The notes beneath the pieces were generated by a model. The model was given only the letters and a program-made list of their open reading frames with translations, was not told the origin of the DNA and made no database searches. 64,000 nt of DNA, taken from positions 877,687 to 941,686 of the forward strand of contig MKVB01000001.1 in NCBI GenBank assembly GCA_001899085.1. The letters run 5' to 3'. The position numbers and the translations under genes were made by a program. This document shows, piece by piece, positions 42,087-51,452 of the stretch (positions within the stretch are counted from its first letter, which is position 1; every line of letters begins with the position of its first letter). The stretch comes from Devosia sp. 66-14. GTDB taxonomy: Bacteria; Pseudomonadota; Alphaproteobacteria; Rhizobiales; Devosiaceae.

Positions 42087-42521
42087 TTATTCCGCCGCCT
42101 GGCGGGGCGCGAGATCGCCCTGAGCCTCGCCAGTTGCCAGCGCGAACCCCTCGTCCAGCCAACCCGTAACGCCGCCGATCATCAACTTCACCGGCAGGCC
42201 GAGCTGGGCCAGCCGCAGCGCCCCCTTGTCCGCACCGTTGCAATGCGGCCCGGCGCAGTAGGTAACGAACAGCGTCCCATCCGGCCACTCGGCCATCCTG
42301 CGCGCCGTGATCTTGCCGTGCGGCAGGTTGAGCGCGCCGGGGACATGCCCTTGCGCATAGAGCGAAGGGCTCCGCACATCGAGCAGCACGAAATCGGAGA
42401 CGCCCCGGCTGAAAGCGTCGTGGACATCCCAGCAATCGGTCTCGAAACCGAGCTTGCGAGAAAAGTGCTGCAGCGCCTCGGCGGATGCGGCGGCAGGAAC
42501 GATGGCGACGTTACTCGGCAT
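42087..42521 (-). CDS. Rhodanese-like sulfurtransferase
   Basis: A 144-residue single rhodanese domain. The N-terminal helix (ALQHFSRKLGFETDCWDVHDAF), the CH2A-type segment FVLLDVRSPSLYAQGHVPGALNLPHGKI and the active-site loop VTYCAGPHCNGADKGALRL are present. The loop contains two Cys and an unusual Pro-His, so the persulfide chemistry may differ from classic C-x4-[R/K] loops. ATG 42521 has GAGGAG 6 bases upstream. It is divergent from the GlxA/FtrA-type regulator next door, which may control it; both suggest small-molecule or thiol sensing, but this is inference. Confidence 0.88.
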   Translation of the reverse strand: MPSNVAIVPAAASAEALQHFSRKLGFETDCWDVHDAFSRGVSDFVLLDVRSPSLYAQGHVPGALNLPHGKITARRMAEWPDGTLFVTYCAGPHCNGADKGALRLAQLGLPVKLMIGGVTGWLDEGFALATGEAQGDLAPRQAAE

Positions 42522-42617
42522 TTGAGCCTCCTCAGGCGTTGAATGGCGAGAACCTGCCGGAAAACGGCGCGATCGGTCAGTGGCGGGAATGCCAATATGC
42601 GGTAAGATCCCGCCACC

Positions 42618-43589
42618 ATGGACAAGCCCAACCGCCACGTCGCCATCCTCGCCTACGATCAACTCTGCATGTTCGAGTTCGGCATCGCCGTTGAAGTGTT
42701 TGGCCTGGCGCGGCCGGAATTCGCGCATCTCGACTGGTACACGCATGAAATCGTCGGCATCGAGCCCGGCCCCTATCGCGCCAGCGGCGGCATCAGTGTC
42801 GCGGCCAACCACGATCTCGGTCGGCTCGAACAGGCCGGGCTGATCGTGGTGCCCGGCTGGCGCGGCGCCATGACGCCAGTGCCCGCACCGCTGATCGAGG
42901 CACTCCAGGCGGCCCATGCCCGCGGCACCCGTATCGCCACCCTCTGCTCCGGCGTCTTCGTTCCGGCGCGTGCCGGACTGCTCGAAGGCCGCCGCGCCAC
43001 CACTCACTGGCGCTACGCCGAGATCCTCCGCGCCGAGTTTCCCGCGATCGAGCTACTGCCCGATATCCTCTATTCCGAGGACGGGACGCTGCTCACCGCG
43101 GCCGGCTCAGCGGCAGGCATCGATCTCTGCCTCCACATCGTGCGCCAGGATTTTGGCGCGGAGGTCGCCAACACGGTCGCCCGGCGGCTGGTGCTGCCGG
43201 CGCATCGCGATGGCGGCCAGGCGCAGTTCGTCGCCCGGCCGGTGGCCAAGGAACGCCGCGGCCGCATCGGCCCGCTGCTGGACACGCTGCGCCGGCGCCT
43301 GAACGAGGAGTGGAGCATTGCCCGGATGGCTGATCTGGCAATGCTTTCCGAGCGCAGCTTGATCAGGCACTTCAACGACACGACCGGCCTCAGCCCGCTC
43401 ACCTGGCTGATCGCCGAACGCGTCGAGCGCAGCAAGGAACTGCTGGAAACCACCGATTTCGGCCTCGACGCCATCGCCGAAGCCTCGGGCTTCCGCAGCC
43501 AGGAAACCCTGCGCCATCACTTCCGCAACCGCACCGGCGTCAGCCCGACCGCGTTCAGGCGCAGTTTTGGGGGAGTGGCGGCGGAGTAG
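42618..43589 (+). CDS. FtrA/GlxA-family AraC regulator with DJ-1/PfpI domain
   Basis: A 323-residue transcription factor with an N-terminal DJ-1/PfpI-like (class I glutamine amidotransferase-like) ligand domain (residues about 8-190; ATLCSGVFVPARAGLL carries the conserved Cys, RATTHW follows) and a C-terminal double HTH of AraC type (residues about 230-320; SIARMADLAMLSERSLIRHFNDTTGLSP and AIAEASGFRSQETLRHHFRN). It corresponds to the FtrA subgroup. It is divergent from the rhodanese gene with a 96-base spacer, so this is its likeliest target. The ligand is unknown. Confidence 0.92.
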   Translation: MDKPNRHVAILAYDQLCMFEFGIAVEVFGLARPEFAHLDWYTHEIVGIEPGPYRASGGISVAANHDLGRLEQAGLIVVPGWRGAMTPVPAPLIEALQAAHARGTRIATLCSGVFVPARAGLLEGRRATTHWRYAEILRAEFPAIELLPDILYSEDGTLLTAAGSAAGIDLCLHIVRQDFGAEVANTVARRLVLPAHRDGGQAQFVARPVAKERRGRIGPLLDTLRRRLNEEWSIARMADLAMLSERSLIRHFNDTTGLSPLTWLIAERVERSKELLETTDFGLDAIAEASGFRSQETLRHHFRNRTGVSPTAFRRSFGGVAAE

Positions 43590-43635
43590 AGCGCTTCAAG
43601 CCGTTATTAGGCATTGGCTCGCTCGGTGGCGGTCA

Positions 43636-43768
43636 ACCCCCTCACCCGTCTCGGCCTGACGGCCGACCCACCCTCTCCCCGACGGGGAGAGGAAAAGAGG
43701 TGATCATCCGCGCTCGCCGTATTCTTCTCCCCGTCGGGGAGAAGGTGGCCCGAAGGGCCGGATGAGGG
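43636..43768. repeat. CCCTCACC/CTCTCCCC-type palindromic element
   Basis: Compound inverted repeat: outer ends CCCCTCACCCG and CGGATGAGGGG, then CCACCCTCTCCCCGACGGGGAG on one side and CTCCCCGTCGGGGAGAAGGTGG on the other. About 67 bases of its left half are nearly identical to the element at 61448-61556 in opposite orientation. It lies between the convergent FtrA-type gene and the hydrolase gene. Confidence 0.87.
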
Positions 43769-43823
43769 GCGAGCCACCGTATCGTGCAGCGATCCGGCAA
43801 CAACTGCTGAGGCAGCGTGACCG

Positions 43824-44672
43824 TCAGTCGTCGCCCGCATCCTCGTCGTCGTCACCCTGCCCGGTCACCGCTTCGAGGAACTCGAACAGGATCGGGTCGA
43901 ACAGATCGGGCCGCTCGAGGCTGGGGAAATGCGCCGTGTCCTCGAGCACCACCGCGAAGGCGTTCTCCAGTTCCTCGGACAAGTCCTCGTGGATGGCGAT
44001 GATGTCGGAGCAATCGAGCTCGCCAACCACCAGCAGGGTCGGCGCGGTGATCGCCGCAAGGTTGTGGAACGCCGCCTCGGGTCGCTCTTCTTGGGTCAGC
44101 TGCGGGTGGTTGAGGTGGATCTCGTTCATGGCGAGAAACAGCTCGCGCACCGGTCCGGTCACCCGCCCCGCTTCGCCGTACGGCCCGTCGAGCCACTCAT
44201 GCGCCTGGATGCGATTGGCCGTGCTGATATTGCCGCGCTCTCTCGCGTATTCGAACGCTTCCTCCAGCTGCTCGACTTCCTCATCGACCTCGTAGCCCTC
44301 GGCCCCGGTCACCGCCGTACCCATCAGCACCAGGGCGACCGTCCGGTTCGGATGCTCGAGCGCAAAGTCGATGGCGAGCCCGCCGCCCATCGACGAGCCG
44401 ACCAGGATCGCCGCGTGGACGCTGAGCCGGTCGAGCACCGTTTCGAGGTCGACCAGGTGGTTGAACGGCACATCGGTCGTCTCGGTCTCGCCGTAGCCGC
44501 GCCGGTCATAGCTGATGACGTGGTAGCCCTCGGCGGCCAGCTGCCGCATCTGTTCGCTCCACATCCGGCGGTCGGTGACGCCGGAATGCAGGAACACCAC
44601 CGGAATGCCGAAACCGGCTGCCTCGCCGCGAATCAGCGCGCCGTCGAAGTCGATTTCAAAGGGTGAGGCCAT
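43824..44672 (-). CDS. Alpha/beta hydrolase
   Basis: The 282-residue cytosolic hydrolase has nucleophile S94 in the elbow VGSSMGGG, a catalytic Asp candidate in VGELDCSD and His in LEDTAHFPSLERPD. The lid region (residues 125-200) is very acidic, and the C-terminus ends in a poly-acidic tail (GQGDDDEDAGDD). The oxyanion segment VVFLHSGVTDRRMW resembles lactonase- or esterase-type members (3-oxoadipate enol-lactonase-like). Substrate unknown. ATG 44672 has GGAG upstream. It is divergent from the VOC gene. Confidence 0.88.
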   Translation of the reverse strand: MASPFEIDFDGALIRGEAAGFGIPVVFLHSGVTDRRMWSEQMRQLAAEGYHVISYDRRGYGETETTDVPFNHLVDLETVLDRLSVHAAILVGSSMGGGLAIDFALEHPNRTVALVLMGTAVTGAEGYEVDEEVEQLEEAFEYARERGNISTANRIQAHEWLDGPYGEAGRVTGPVRELFLAMNEIHLNHPQLTQEERPEAAFHNLAAITAPTLLVVGELDCSDIIAIHEDLSEELENAFAVVLEDTAHFPSLERPDLFDPILFEFLEAVTGQGDDDEDAGDD

Positions 44673-44794
44673 GGGAGGCTCCGTTTCGCAAAGTTTTCGC
44701 CTAGCACCCGTCGCTGCCGCTGGCCAGAGGGACGATCTGGCGGTGCCGTCGCGGCCGACATAGGTTCAGGCCGTTAGCAGTGCTGGAGGAAGCC

Positions 44795-45199
44795 ATGCCG
44801 CATCTGATGTTGCATCACGTGTCCATCCTGACGAGCGATGTCGAGCGGTCGTTGGCCTTCTACCGGGATGTCCTCGGTCTGCGGCCCCTGCCTCGCCCGG
44901 ATTTTCCGATCGGCGGCGCCTGGCTGGCTTGCGGTGACCGACAGGTCCACCTGGTTCAGCACCCCGAAGGCACCTATCGCAGCGGCGAGATCGACAACAA
45001 CGACACTCACTTCGCGCTGCGCACCGATGACTTCGATGGCATCGTGCGGCTGCTGGAGGCGCATGGCTTCTCCGAGCACGCGCCAGAGGGCCACCCGAAG
45101 CGGCTCATGATGAAGCGCATCGGCGCGGCCGGGTTCGCGCAGCTCTATGTGCTCGACCCCGACCGCAATGTGGTGGAAGTGAACGCCGCGCCGCTCTAG
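44795..45199 (+). CDS. VOC-family (glyoxalase-like) protein
   Basis: The 134-residue protein is a pair of beta-alpha-beta-beta-beta modules of the vicinal-oxygen-chelate fold (glyoxalase I / extradiol dioxygenase type). The N-terminal module has HHVSILTSDVERSLAFYRDVLGLRPL and GDRQVHLVQHP; the second has DTHFALRTDDF and closes with VLDPDRNVVEVNA. The His and Glu positions fit a metal site. The substrate is not predictable. ATG 44795 has GGAGGA 5 bases upstream and is preferred to the GTG at 44780. Confidence 0.9.
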   Translation: MPHLMLHHVSILTSDVERSLAFYRDVLGLRPLPRPDFPIGGAWLACGDRQVHLVQHPEGTYRSGEIDNNDTHFALRTDDFDGIVRLLEAHGFSEHAPEGHPKRLMMKRIGAAGFAQLYVLDPDRNVVEVNAAPL

Positions 45200-45203
45200 C
45201 GGC

Positions 45204-45854
45204 TCAAACCTCGACGCCGCGCGACTGCATCATCGCACGCCACGGCGCGATGGCTTTCTGCCACGACGGCAGCGCTTCGACGCGTTCGATCCAGGCGGTG
45301 ATGCTCGGATAGGCCTCGATGCCGAGCCGGGCTGGGCCGCGCAGGATGAAGTTGGTGGCGAGCGCGAAATCGGCGACGCTCAGCTCGCCGGCGATCCACT
45401 GCTTGCCGGCCAATGCCGCTTCGAGGATCGGCAGCAGGTCGGCGACGGTCTTGAGCTGGCCGGCAATAGCCGCCTCGTCGGGCTCACCCATTCCGAACAG
45501 CTTCTTCTGGATCCGCTCGAAGCCAACGGCCTGGATGGCCGGGCCAAAATGGATAGCCTGCCAGTTCGACCACTGCTCGACGGTGGCGCGCGTCCTGGGA
45601 TCGGCGGGATTGAGGTTCTTCTCGGGCGCCAGCGCGGCAAGGTAGGCATTGATGGCGCGCGACTCCCAGACGACGAAATCGCCATCGACCAAAGCCGGCA
45701 CCTTGCCGTTGGGATTGATCGCCAGGAACTCCGGCGAACGGTTCTCCCCGGCCATCATGTCGAGGTCGACGATCTCGACCGGCAGGTCGAGCTCGAAGGC
45801 GACGGCGCGCGAACGGAGGGCATTCGGCGAGCCGGGGAAGGAGAATAGTTTCAT
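45204..45854 (-). CDS. Glutathione S-transferase
   Basis: A 216-residue GST with an N-terminal thioredoxin-like domain (KLFSFPGSPNALRSRAVAFELDLPVEIVDLD, then NPNGKVPALVDGDFVVWESRAINAYLA with the cis-Pro and Glu-Ser glutathione-binding residues) and an all-helical C-terminal domain. The Ser-Pro near the start suggests a Ser-type catalytic residue as in theta-like or bacterial GSTs. Longer upstream reading is antisense noise. It converges with the VOC gene only 4 bases away. Confidence 0.93.
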   Translation of the reverse strand: MKLFSFPGSPNALRSRAVAFELDLPVEIVDLDMMAGENRSPEFLAINPNGKVPALVDGDFVVWESRAINAYLAALAPEKNLNPADPRTRATVEQWSNWQAIHFGPAIQAVGFERIQKKLFGMGEPDEAAIAGQLKTVADLLPILEAALAGKQWIAGELSVADFALATNFILRGPARLGIEAYPSITAWIERVEALPSWQKAIAPWRAMMQSRGVEV

Positions 45855-45946
45855 GGGAGCCTGGACGGTGGGAGATAGCTGCGATGCTAAGTAATTGCTC
45901 GCACGACCCGCCGCAAGGCGTCGCCCCCGCAATAGGGCGATGCGCT

Positions 45947-46711
45947 CTACTTCACCGCCACGATGAACAGCCGCGGGAAGCGCAGCAGCACCTTGCCATC
46001 GACCGTCCTCGGATAGGCGGTGGCGATCAGCTCGAGGTAGCGGGCGAGGAACTCCTCGCGCTCGGCTGGCTCGAGCGGATCGATAAAGGGGCGAAGGCCA
46101 GTGGCCTTGACCCACTCGACGATGGCTTCGGGGCCATCGAGCACGTGGTTGTAGTTGGTGTGCCAGATATCGAGGCGGCGGGCGGCGGGGCGCAGCGCAT
46201 CATAGTAGACCCGCACCGGCAGCAGCGGCGCCCGGGCTGCCTGCTTCAAGCGCTCGCTCCACGGGCCATCGGCGGCCACCTGCCGCATCAGTTGGTGCGA
46301 GGGCTCAGCCATATTGTCGGGCATCTGCACCGCGAGCACGCCTCCTTCCGGTTGCGCGGCAGCGACGCGGGTCAGCGACACCAGATGCTTTGGCACCCAC
46401 TGGTAGATGGCGTTGGCGAAAACGAGGTCGGTCTCCGGCTCCGGTACCCAGGTGTTCGCGTCGGCCACGTCGAACCGCGCTCCCGGCACTCGCTGCCGCG
46501 CCTCGGCCAGCATATTGGGCGAATTGTCGAGCCCGATCACTTCGGCCGCGGGAAAGCGCTCCACCAGCAGTTCGGTGGAGTTGCCCGGCCCGCACCCCAT
46601 GTCGACCACCCTGCCAGGCGCCGCCAGCGGCACCTGCGCCAGCAGATCCCGCGCCGGGCGCGTCCGCTCGTCTTCGAACTTCAGGTAAGTCGAGGGAGAC
46701 CAATCGGCCAT
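45947..46711 (-). CDS. tam: Trans-aconitate 2-methyltransferase-like SAM enzyme
   Basis: The 254-residue class I methyltransferase closely follows the trans-aconitate methyltransferase pattern: [27 protein letters not shown] at the start, SAM loop [42 protein letters not shown] and the final [13 protein letters not shown]. This enzyme detoxifies trans-aconitate, an inhibitor of aconitase. ATG 46711 has GGAG about 8 bases upstream. It stands near a DUF4336 gene on the same strand. Confidence 0.88.
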   Translation of the reverse strand: MADWSPSTYLKFEDERTRPARDLLAQVPLAAPGRVVDMGCGPGNSTELLVERFPAAEVIGLDNSPNMLAEARQRVPGARFDVADANTWVPEPETDLVFANAIYQWVPKHLVSLTRVAAAQPEGGVLAVQMPDNMAEPSHQLMRQVAADGPWSERLKQAARAPLLPVRVYYDALRPAARRLDIWHTNYNHVLDGPEAIVEWVKATGLRPFIDPLEPAEREEFLARYLELIATAYPRTVDGKVLLRFPRLFIVAVK

Positions 46712-46777
46712 GTCGCATGCTCCGTGTCGGTTGACCGTCCGCTTACCTCTGCGACGCAACCACGTCCATGCCCATGG

Positions 46778-47473
46778 TCACCGCCGCAGCAGCCAGGCGA
46801 AGGCCCGGTCGAGAAACGGCCGCGCCGTTTCGGTCACCGGCCTGCCATGCGCCATCAGCACCTGTCGCGCCGGCCACGCGAGGATCTGCTGGAACGCCTG
46901 GCGCGCCACACCGCGATCCGTCTGGGCCAGCCGGAACTTGCGCGGTACGGCCGGCTCGTCACCGACCATCAGGTCCAGCCGGGCGACGATGGCGCGCCAG
47001 CCGCGGAACCAGCTGGATGGAAACTGCTGCAGCAGATCGCAGAACAGCACCGTGCCGCTCGCCGGGTGAAAGAACACCGCCTCGGTGGTGATGGCGTTGC
47101 CGCTGACGACCACCTGCTCCAGATCGCCGGCCCATGGCAGCGGCGCGCCGCCATCGATGATCCCGTCGAGCCGGAGATCGGGCCGCTGCCGGGCCAGTTC
47201 CGCGACGCCCCACGCTTCCGCCTGAGGATAGGCGCGCTGCCAGTCGCCCAGGAAGCTGTGATGCAGCGTGTTGGGCGCAACGAGAAAGCGAACCGGCCCC
47301 AGGGCATCCACCTCGGCGCCCAGCCCTCCCGCCAGTGCCACCGGCGACCATAACAGCAGCGCCCCCGAACGCAGCCGGATCAGCGCCATGCGGGTGGGAA
47401 ACTGAAACCCCGCCTGCCCGGTCACCACCGGCCCATCGGCGATCCAGATCTGCTGGCCGAACGCTTCGAGCAC
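46778..47473 (-). CDS. DUF4336 protein (metallo-beta-lactamase-like fold)
   Basis: A 231-residue protein of the DUF4336 family, which resembles metallo-beta-lactamase-fold proteins. It has an N-terminal strand pair (IWIADGPVVTGQAGFQFPTRMALIRLRSGALLLWSPV) and LVAPNTLHHSFLGDWQRAYPQAEAWG in which the HH pair replaces the HxHxDH metal motif. No complete metal-binding set is visible, so enzymatic activity is doubtful. The start is a GTG at 47473. It is divergent from a TetR gene with only 50 bases between them, and the operator there makes it the probable target of that regulator. Confidence 0.85.
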   Translation of the reverse strand: MLEAFGQQIWIADGPVVTGQAGFQFPTRMALIRLRSGALLLWSPVALAGGLGAEVDALGPVRFLVAPNTLHHSFLGDWQRAYPQAEAWGVAELARQRPDLRLDGIIDGGAPLPWAGDLEQVVVSGNAITTEAVFFHPASGTVLFCDLLQQFPSSWFRGWRAIVARLDLMVGDEPAVPRKFRLAQTDRGVARQAFQQILAWPARQVLMAHGRPVTETARPFLDRAFAWLLRR

Positions 47474-47487
47474 GACATCACCTTATA

Positions 47488-47503
47488 TTTACACACGTGT
47501 AAA
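47488..47503. promoter_or_regulatory. Inverted-repeat operator between DUF4336 and TetR genes
   Basis: TTTACAC and its exact complement GTGTAAA, separated by AC, lie in the 50-base divergent region. A further half-site GTGTAA occurs 14 bases downstream, just before the TetR ATG. The setting and spacing suit a TetR dimer controlling both genes. Confidence 0.75.
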
Positions 47504-47523
47504 AATATACTACCGTGTAAATC

Positions 47524-48090
47524 ATGACAATGGCGAGCCGCAAAGCACGCTCTCGCAGCCTGATCCTCGAAGCTGCCTCAGCCGCAGTGCACGAGTTCGG
47601 GCTCGATGGCGTATCGATGGAACAGATCGCGGCCGGGGCCGGCCTTACCCGCAAGACGGTCTACAACCTGTTCGGCAGCAAGGAAGAGATCGCCCTGGCG
47701 CTCATTGCCCGCGTCGAAGCGCAGGATGCCGGCTATCGGGCGAGCCTCGCGGCCGGCACGGACGCACTTGTGCTGCTCGAACAGGTATTGCTCGACAGCG
47801 CCGGCTGGTGCATCGCCAATCCGTCACTGGCGCGCCTCGCGCTCAACCCCGCCACCCGCCCTACCCTCAGCCCGCCCGATCGTCCATCCTTCCAGGGCCT
47901 CGTCCGCGACATCCTCCTGCTCGGCCAGCGCCGGCAGCAGATCCGCGCCGACGAGAACGCCGACTTCCTGGCGTTGCTGCTGCTGGGGATCTATGGCCAG
48001 GCGATGATCAGCGCCCTGCAGGCCGGACGCTTTGAGCCCGCCGACATCCGCCGCATCATCCGCCTCGTGGTCGAAGGCATCGGCGTCTGA
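47524..48090 (+). CDS. TetR-family transcriptional regulator
   Basis: A 188-residue TetR repressor. N-terminal HTH (residues 10-58; ILEAASAAVHEFGLDGVSMEQIAAGAGLTRKTVYNLFGSKEEI) is well conserved; the C-terminal ligand domain is divergent, so no inducer can be inferred. It is divergent from the DUF4336 gene and is followed, in the same direction after a 154-base gap, by argG, which is likely independent of it. Autorepression through the palindrome between the two genes is inferred. Confidence 0.92.
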   Translation: MTMASRKARSRSLILEAASAAVHEFGLDGVSMEQIAAGAGLTRKTVYNLFGSKEEIALALIARVEAQDAGYRASLAAGTDALVLLEQVLLDSAGWCIANPSLARLALNPATRPTLSPPDRPSFQGLVRDILLLGQRRQQIRADENADFLALLLLGIYGQAMISALQAGRFEPADIRRIIRLVVEGIGV

Positions 48091-48169
48091 CACGGCAGGG
48101 CTTCTGCGGCACCCGGCCAGTGAAGCGTGTGCGGCTTGCGGCCCGACAATCGATGCAGCCCGCCGCTAG

Positions 48170-49582
<1,413 letters not shown>

Positions 49583-49687
49583 CGCCAGGCCCGGCTGATC
49601 GCACGGCTCGCCTGACGCAACCCATCGGCCAAGCCCCTGTTTTCATGTACCGTCTCTTCAAGAGCGGTGCGGACAGAGGGCGAGCCG

Positions 49688-50380
49688 GTGCGGGGTCTGG
49701 ATTTCAGTTCGTGGGAAAGCGTGCTGGCAACGCTGATCGGCGTCGGGCTGGTGACCCTGATCGGCATCGGCATCCGCCTGCTGGTGATGATGACCATCCA
49801 GCAGCGCCAGCAGCGGCTCAATCGCCAGATCAACGAACGGCTGAAAACCCTGATCGCCGCCTACAAGGTGCTGGGCGGATCGTTCACCGGCACCATGACG
49901 GTCGATCCGGCGCATAAGCGAGACCTGAAGCCGGCCGCCGAAGGCGAAGCCCCTCACCTGCTCAGCGAAACCGCCGCCGAGCGTCGCCGCGCCATCCGAG
50001 ACGCCGTCGAAGCCGCCCTCTCCGACATCCTGCTGCTCGGCACCGAAGAGCAGGTCCGCCTTGCCGACCGAGCCGCCCGCGAACTCGCTGCCGGCCACGA
50101 AATCCGCACCGACGAGCTGGTGGTGTCGCTGCGCAACTATATCCGCAAGGCATTGGACCTCGAGCCGGTGCCCGCCGACCTAGCCATCCCGCCGCAAGGT
50201 CCCACGCGCCCAGGCGCAGCCGGCGGTGGCAGTCGCAAGGGCGGCGGCGCAGCCGGCGCTGGCGGCAGTGGCGCCGGCGGAGGTGGCGGAATGGGTGGAG
50301 GAATGGGCGGCGGCGGTATGGGGATGGGCAGCCTCGGCGGCGCGGCGGATGACACGCCATCCACTGGAAAGCGCCCCTAA
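49688..50380 (+). CDS. Single-helix membrane protein with Gly/Met-rich tail
   Basis: A 230-residue protein with one N-terminal membrane helix (VLATLIGVGLVTLIGIGIRLLVMM), a cytoplasmic helical domain (about residues 40-150; QRQQRLNRQINERLKTLIAAYKVLGGSFTGTMTVDP and RRRAIRDAVEAALSDILLLGTEEQVRLADRAARELAAG) and a C-terminal low-complexity tail of about 60 residues rich in Gly, Met and Ser. The GTG at 49688 follows AGAGGGCGAG; a GTG at 49667 is also possible. I recognise no named function, although a domain of this kind is found in several proteobacteria. Confidence 0.72.
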   Translation: MRGLDFSSWESVLATLIGVGLVTLIGIGIRLLVMMTIQQRQQRLNRQINERLKTLIAAYKVLGGSFTGTMTVDPAHKRDLKPAAEGEAPHLLSETAAERRRAIRDAVEAALSDILLLGTEEQVRLADRAARELAAGHEIRTDELVVSLRNYIRKALDLEPVPADLAIPPQGPTRPGAAGGGSRKGGGAAGAGGSGAGGGGGMGGGMGGGGMGMGSLGGAADDTPSTGKRP

Positions 50381-50387
50381 GCGCACC

Positions 50388-51446
50388 CTACCAGCCTGGG
50401 TATCGGACCTCGAAGGCCCTCGCGTCGAAACCCGGCATCAGGCTATCTGCAAGATCGCGCGCGAGGGTTTCAAGCAGATCCCGCATTTCGAGTTGCGCGA
50501 TCCACTCGGCGGGAAAGGCATCGGCCCCAAGCGCCGCGCCCAGCAGGTTGCCGCAGATCGCGCCGGTCGAGTCGGAGTCGCCGTCATGGTTCACCGCGGC
50601 GATCAGCGCCTGCCGCGGTGCCTCGGCCGAGAGGGCGCAAAGCACGGCAATGGCAAGCGCCTCCTCCGCCACCCAGCCGCCTCCAAGCTCGAGCAGGCTG
50701 GATCGCCAACCGGGTTGGCCCGCGAACTGCAATGCCATGACGAGCGCGGCCGCAACCTCCACGCCGTTGGCATGGCGAAGATTCCCGGTGATCGTCCGCT
50801 CGACGGCGTCGCGGAGGTCGAGGCCCGCGCAGAGCCGCGAGACGATCGCCGCGATCGCTCCGGACGCGTAGTGCGCGCTGGGGTGACCGTGCGTCGTCCG
50901 GGCAGCCTCGAAGGCCAGCCTGAATGCAGTGTCGGGATCGTCGGGAAAAGCCAACCCCCACGGCGCATCCCGCATGACGGTGCCACATCCTTTGCTGTCG
51001 TTCTCGGCAGGAGCGCCCAGCGTCGTCGCACTCTTGAGCGCGACCAGGCACGTCGTGCCGGGCGCGCGTTGCGACCAAAGACGGGCGTCCTCGATCAGCC
51101 ACCCATCAAGGCCGTCGATCGATGGCCTTGCCGTATGCGGATGCAGCTGCGTACTGAGCCAGCGGAGGTAGGCATGGTGCGCCACCGCCGGCCAGTCGGC
51201 GACGCCTTCCAGCTCTTGGCGGACTCTGGCGCGGATCAGTCCTTCGACAGTGAACATGGTCATCTGGGTATCGTCGGTGACGGCCCCCAGCGGTCCATTG
51301 TCCGGTTCGAAACCGGTGATGCCCTTGCTTCCGAAGCGCGCCACGATCTGCGGCGTCGAGAGGAACTCCACCGGAGCTCCGAGCGCATCCCCGCAGGCGC
51401 CGCCCAACAGGCAGCCACGAATGCGCTCGGCCAGCGTAAGGCCCAC
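50388..51446 (-). CDS. ADP-ribosylglycohydrolase family protein (DraG/ARH-like)
   Basis: The 352-residue enzyme would remove ADP-ribose from Arg or a small molecule. The dimetal ligands are visible: TDDTQM (T57, D58, D59) and VNHDGDSDSTGA (D290, D292, T294), with the N-terminal GCLLGGACGDALGAPVEF typical of the fold. The start is GTG 51446. It lies 6 bases after the ettA stop on the same strand, so may be co-transcribed with it. A macro-domain protein at the left end of the window could belong to the same ADP-ribose biology, but nothing links the two directly. Confidence 0.9.
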   Translation of the reverse strand: MGLTLAERIRGCLLGGACGDALGAPVEFLSTPQIVARFGSKGITGFEPDNGPLGAVTDDTQMTMFTVEGLIRARVRQELEGVADWPAVAHHAYLRWLSTQLHPHTARPSIDGLDGWLIEDARLWSQRAPGTTCLVALKSATTLGAPAENDSKGCGTVMRDAPWGLAFPDDPDTAFRLAFEAARTTHGHPSAHYASGAIAAIVSRLCAGLDLRDAVERTITGNLRHANGVEVAAALVMALQFAGQPGWRSSLLELGGGWVAEEALAIAVLCALSAEAPRQALIAAVNHDGDSDSTGAICGNLLGAALGADAFPAEWIAQLEMRDLLETLARDLADSLMPGFDARAFEVRYPGW

Positions 51447-51452
51447 CAGGGC

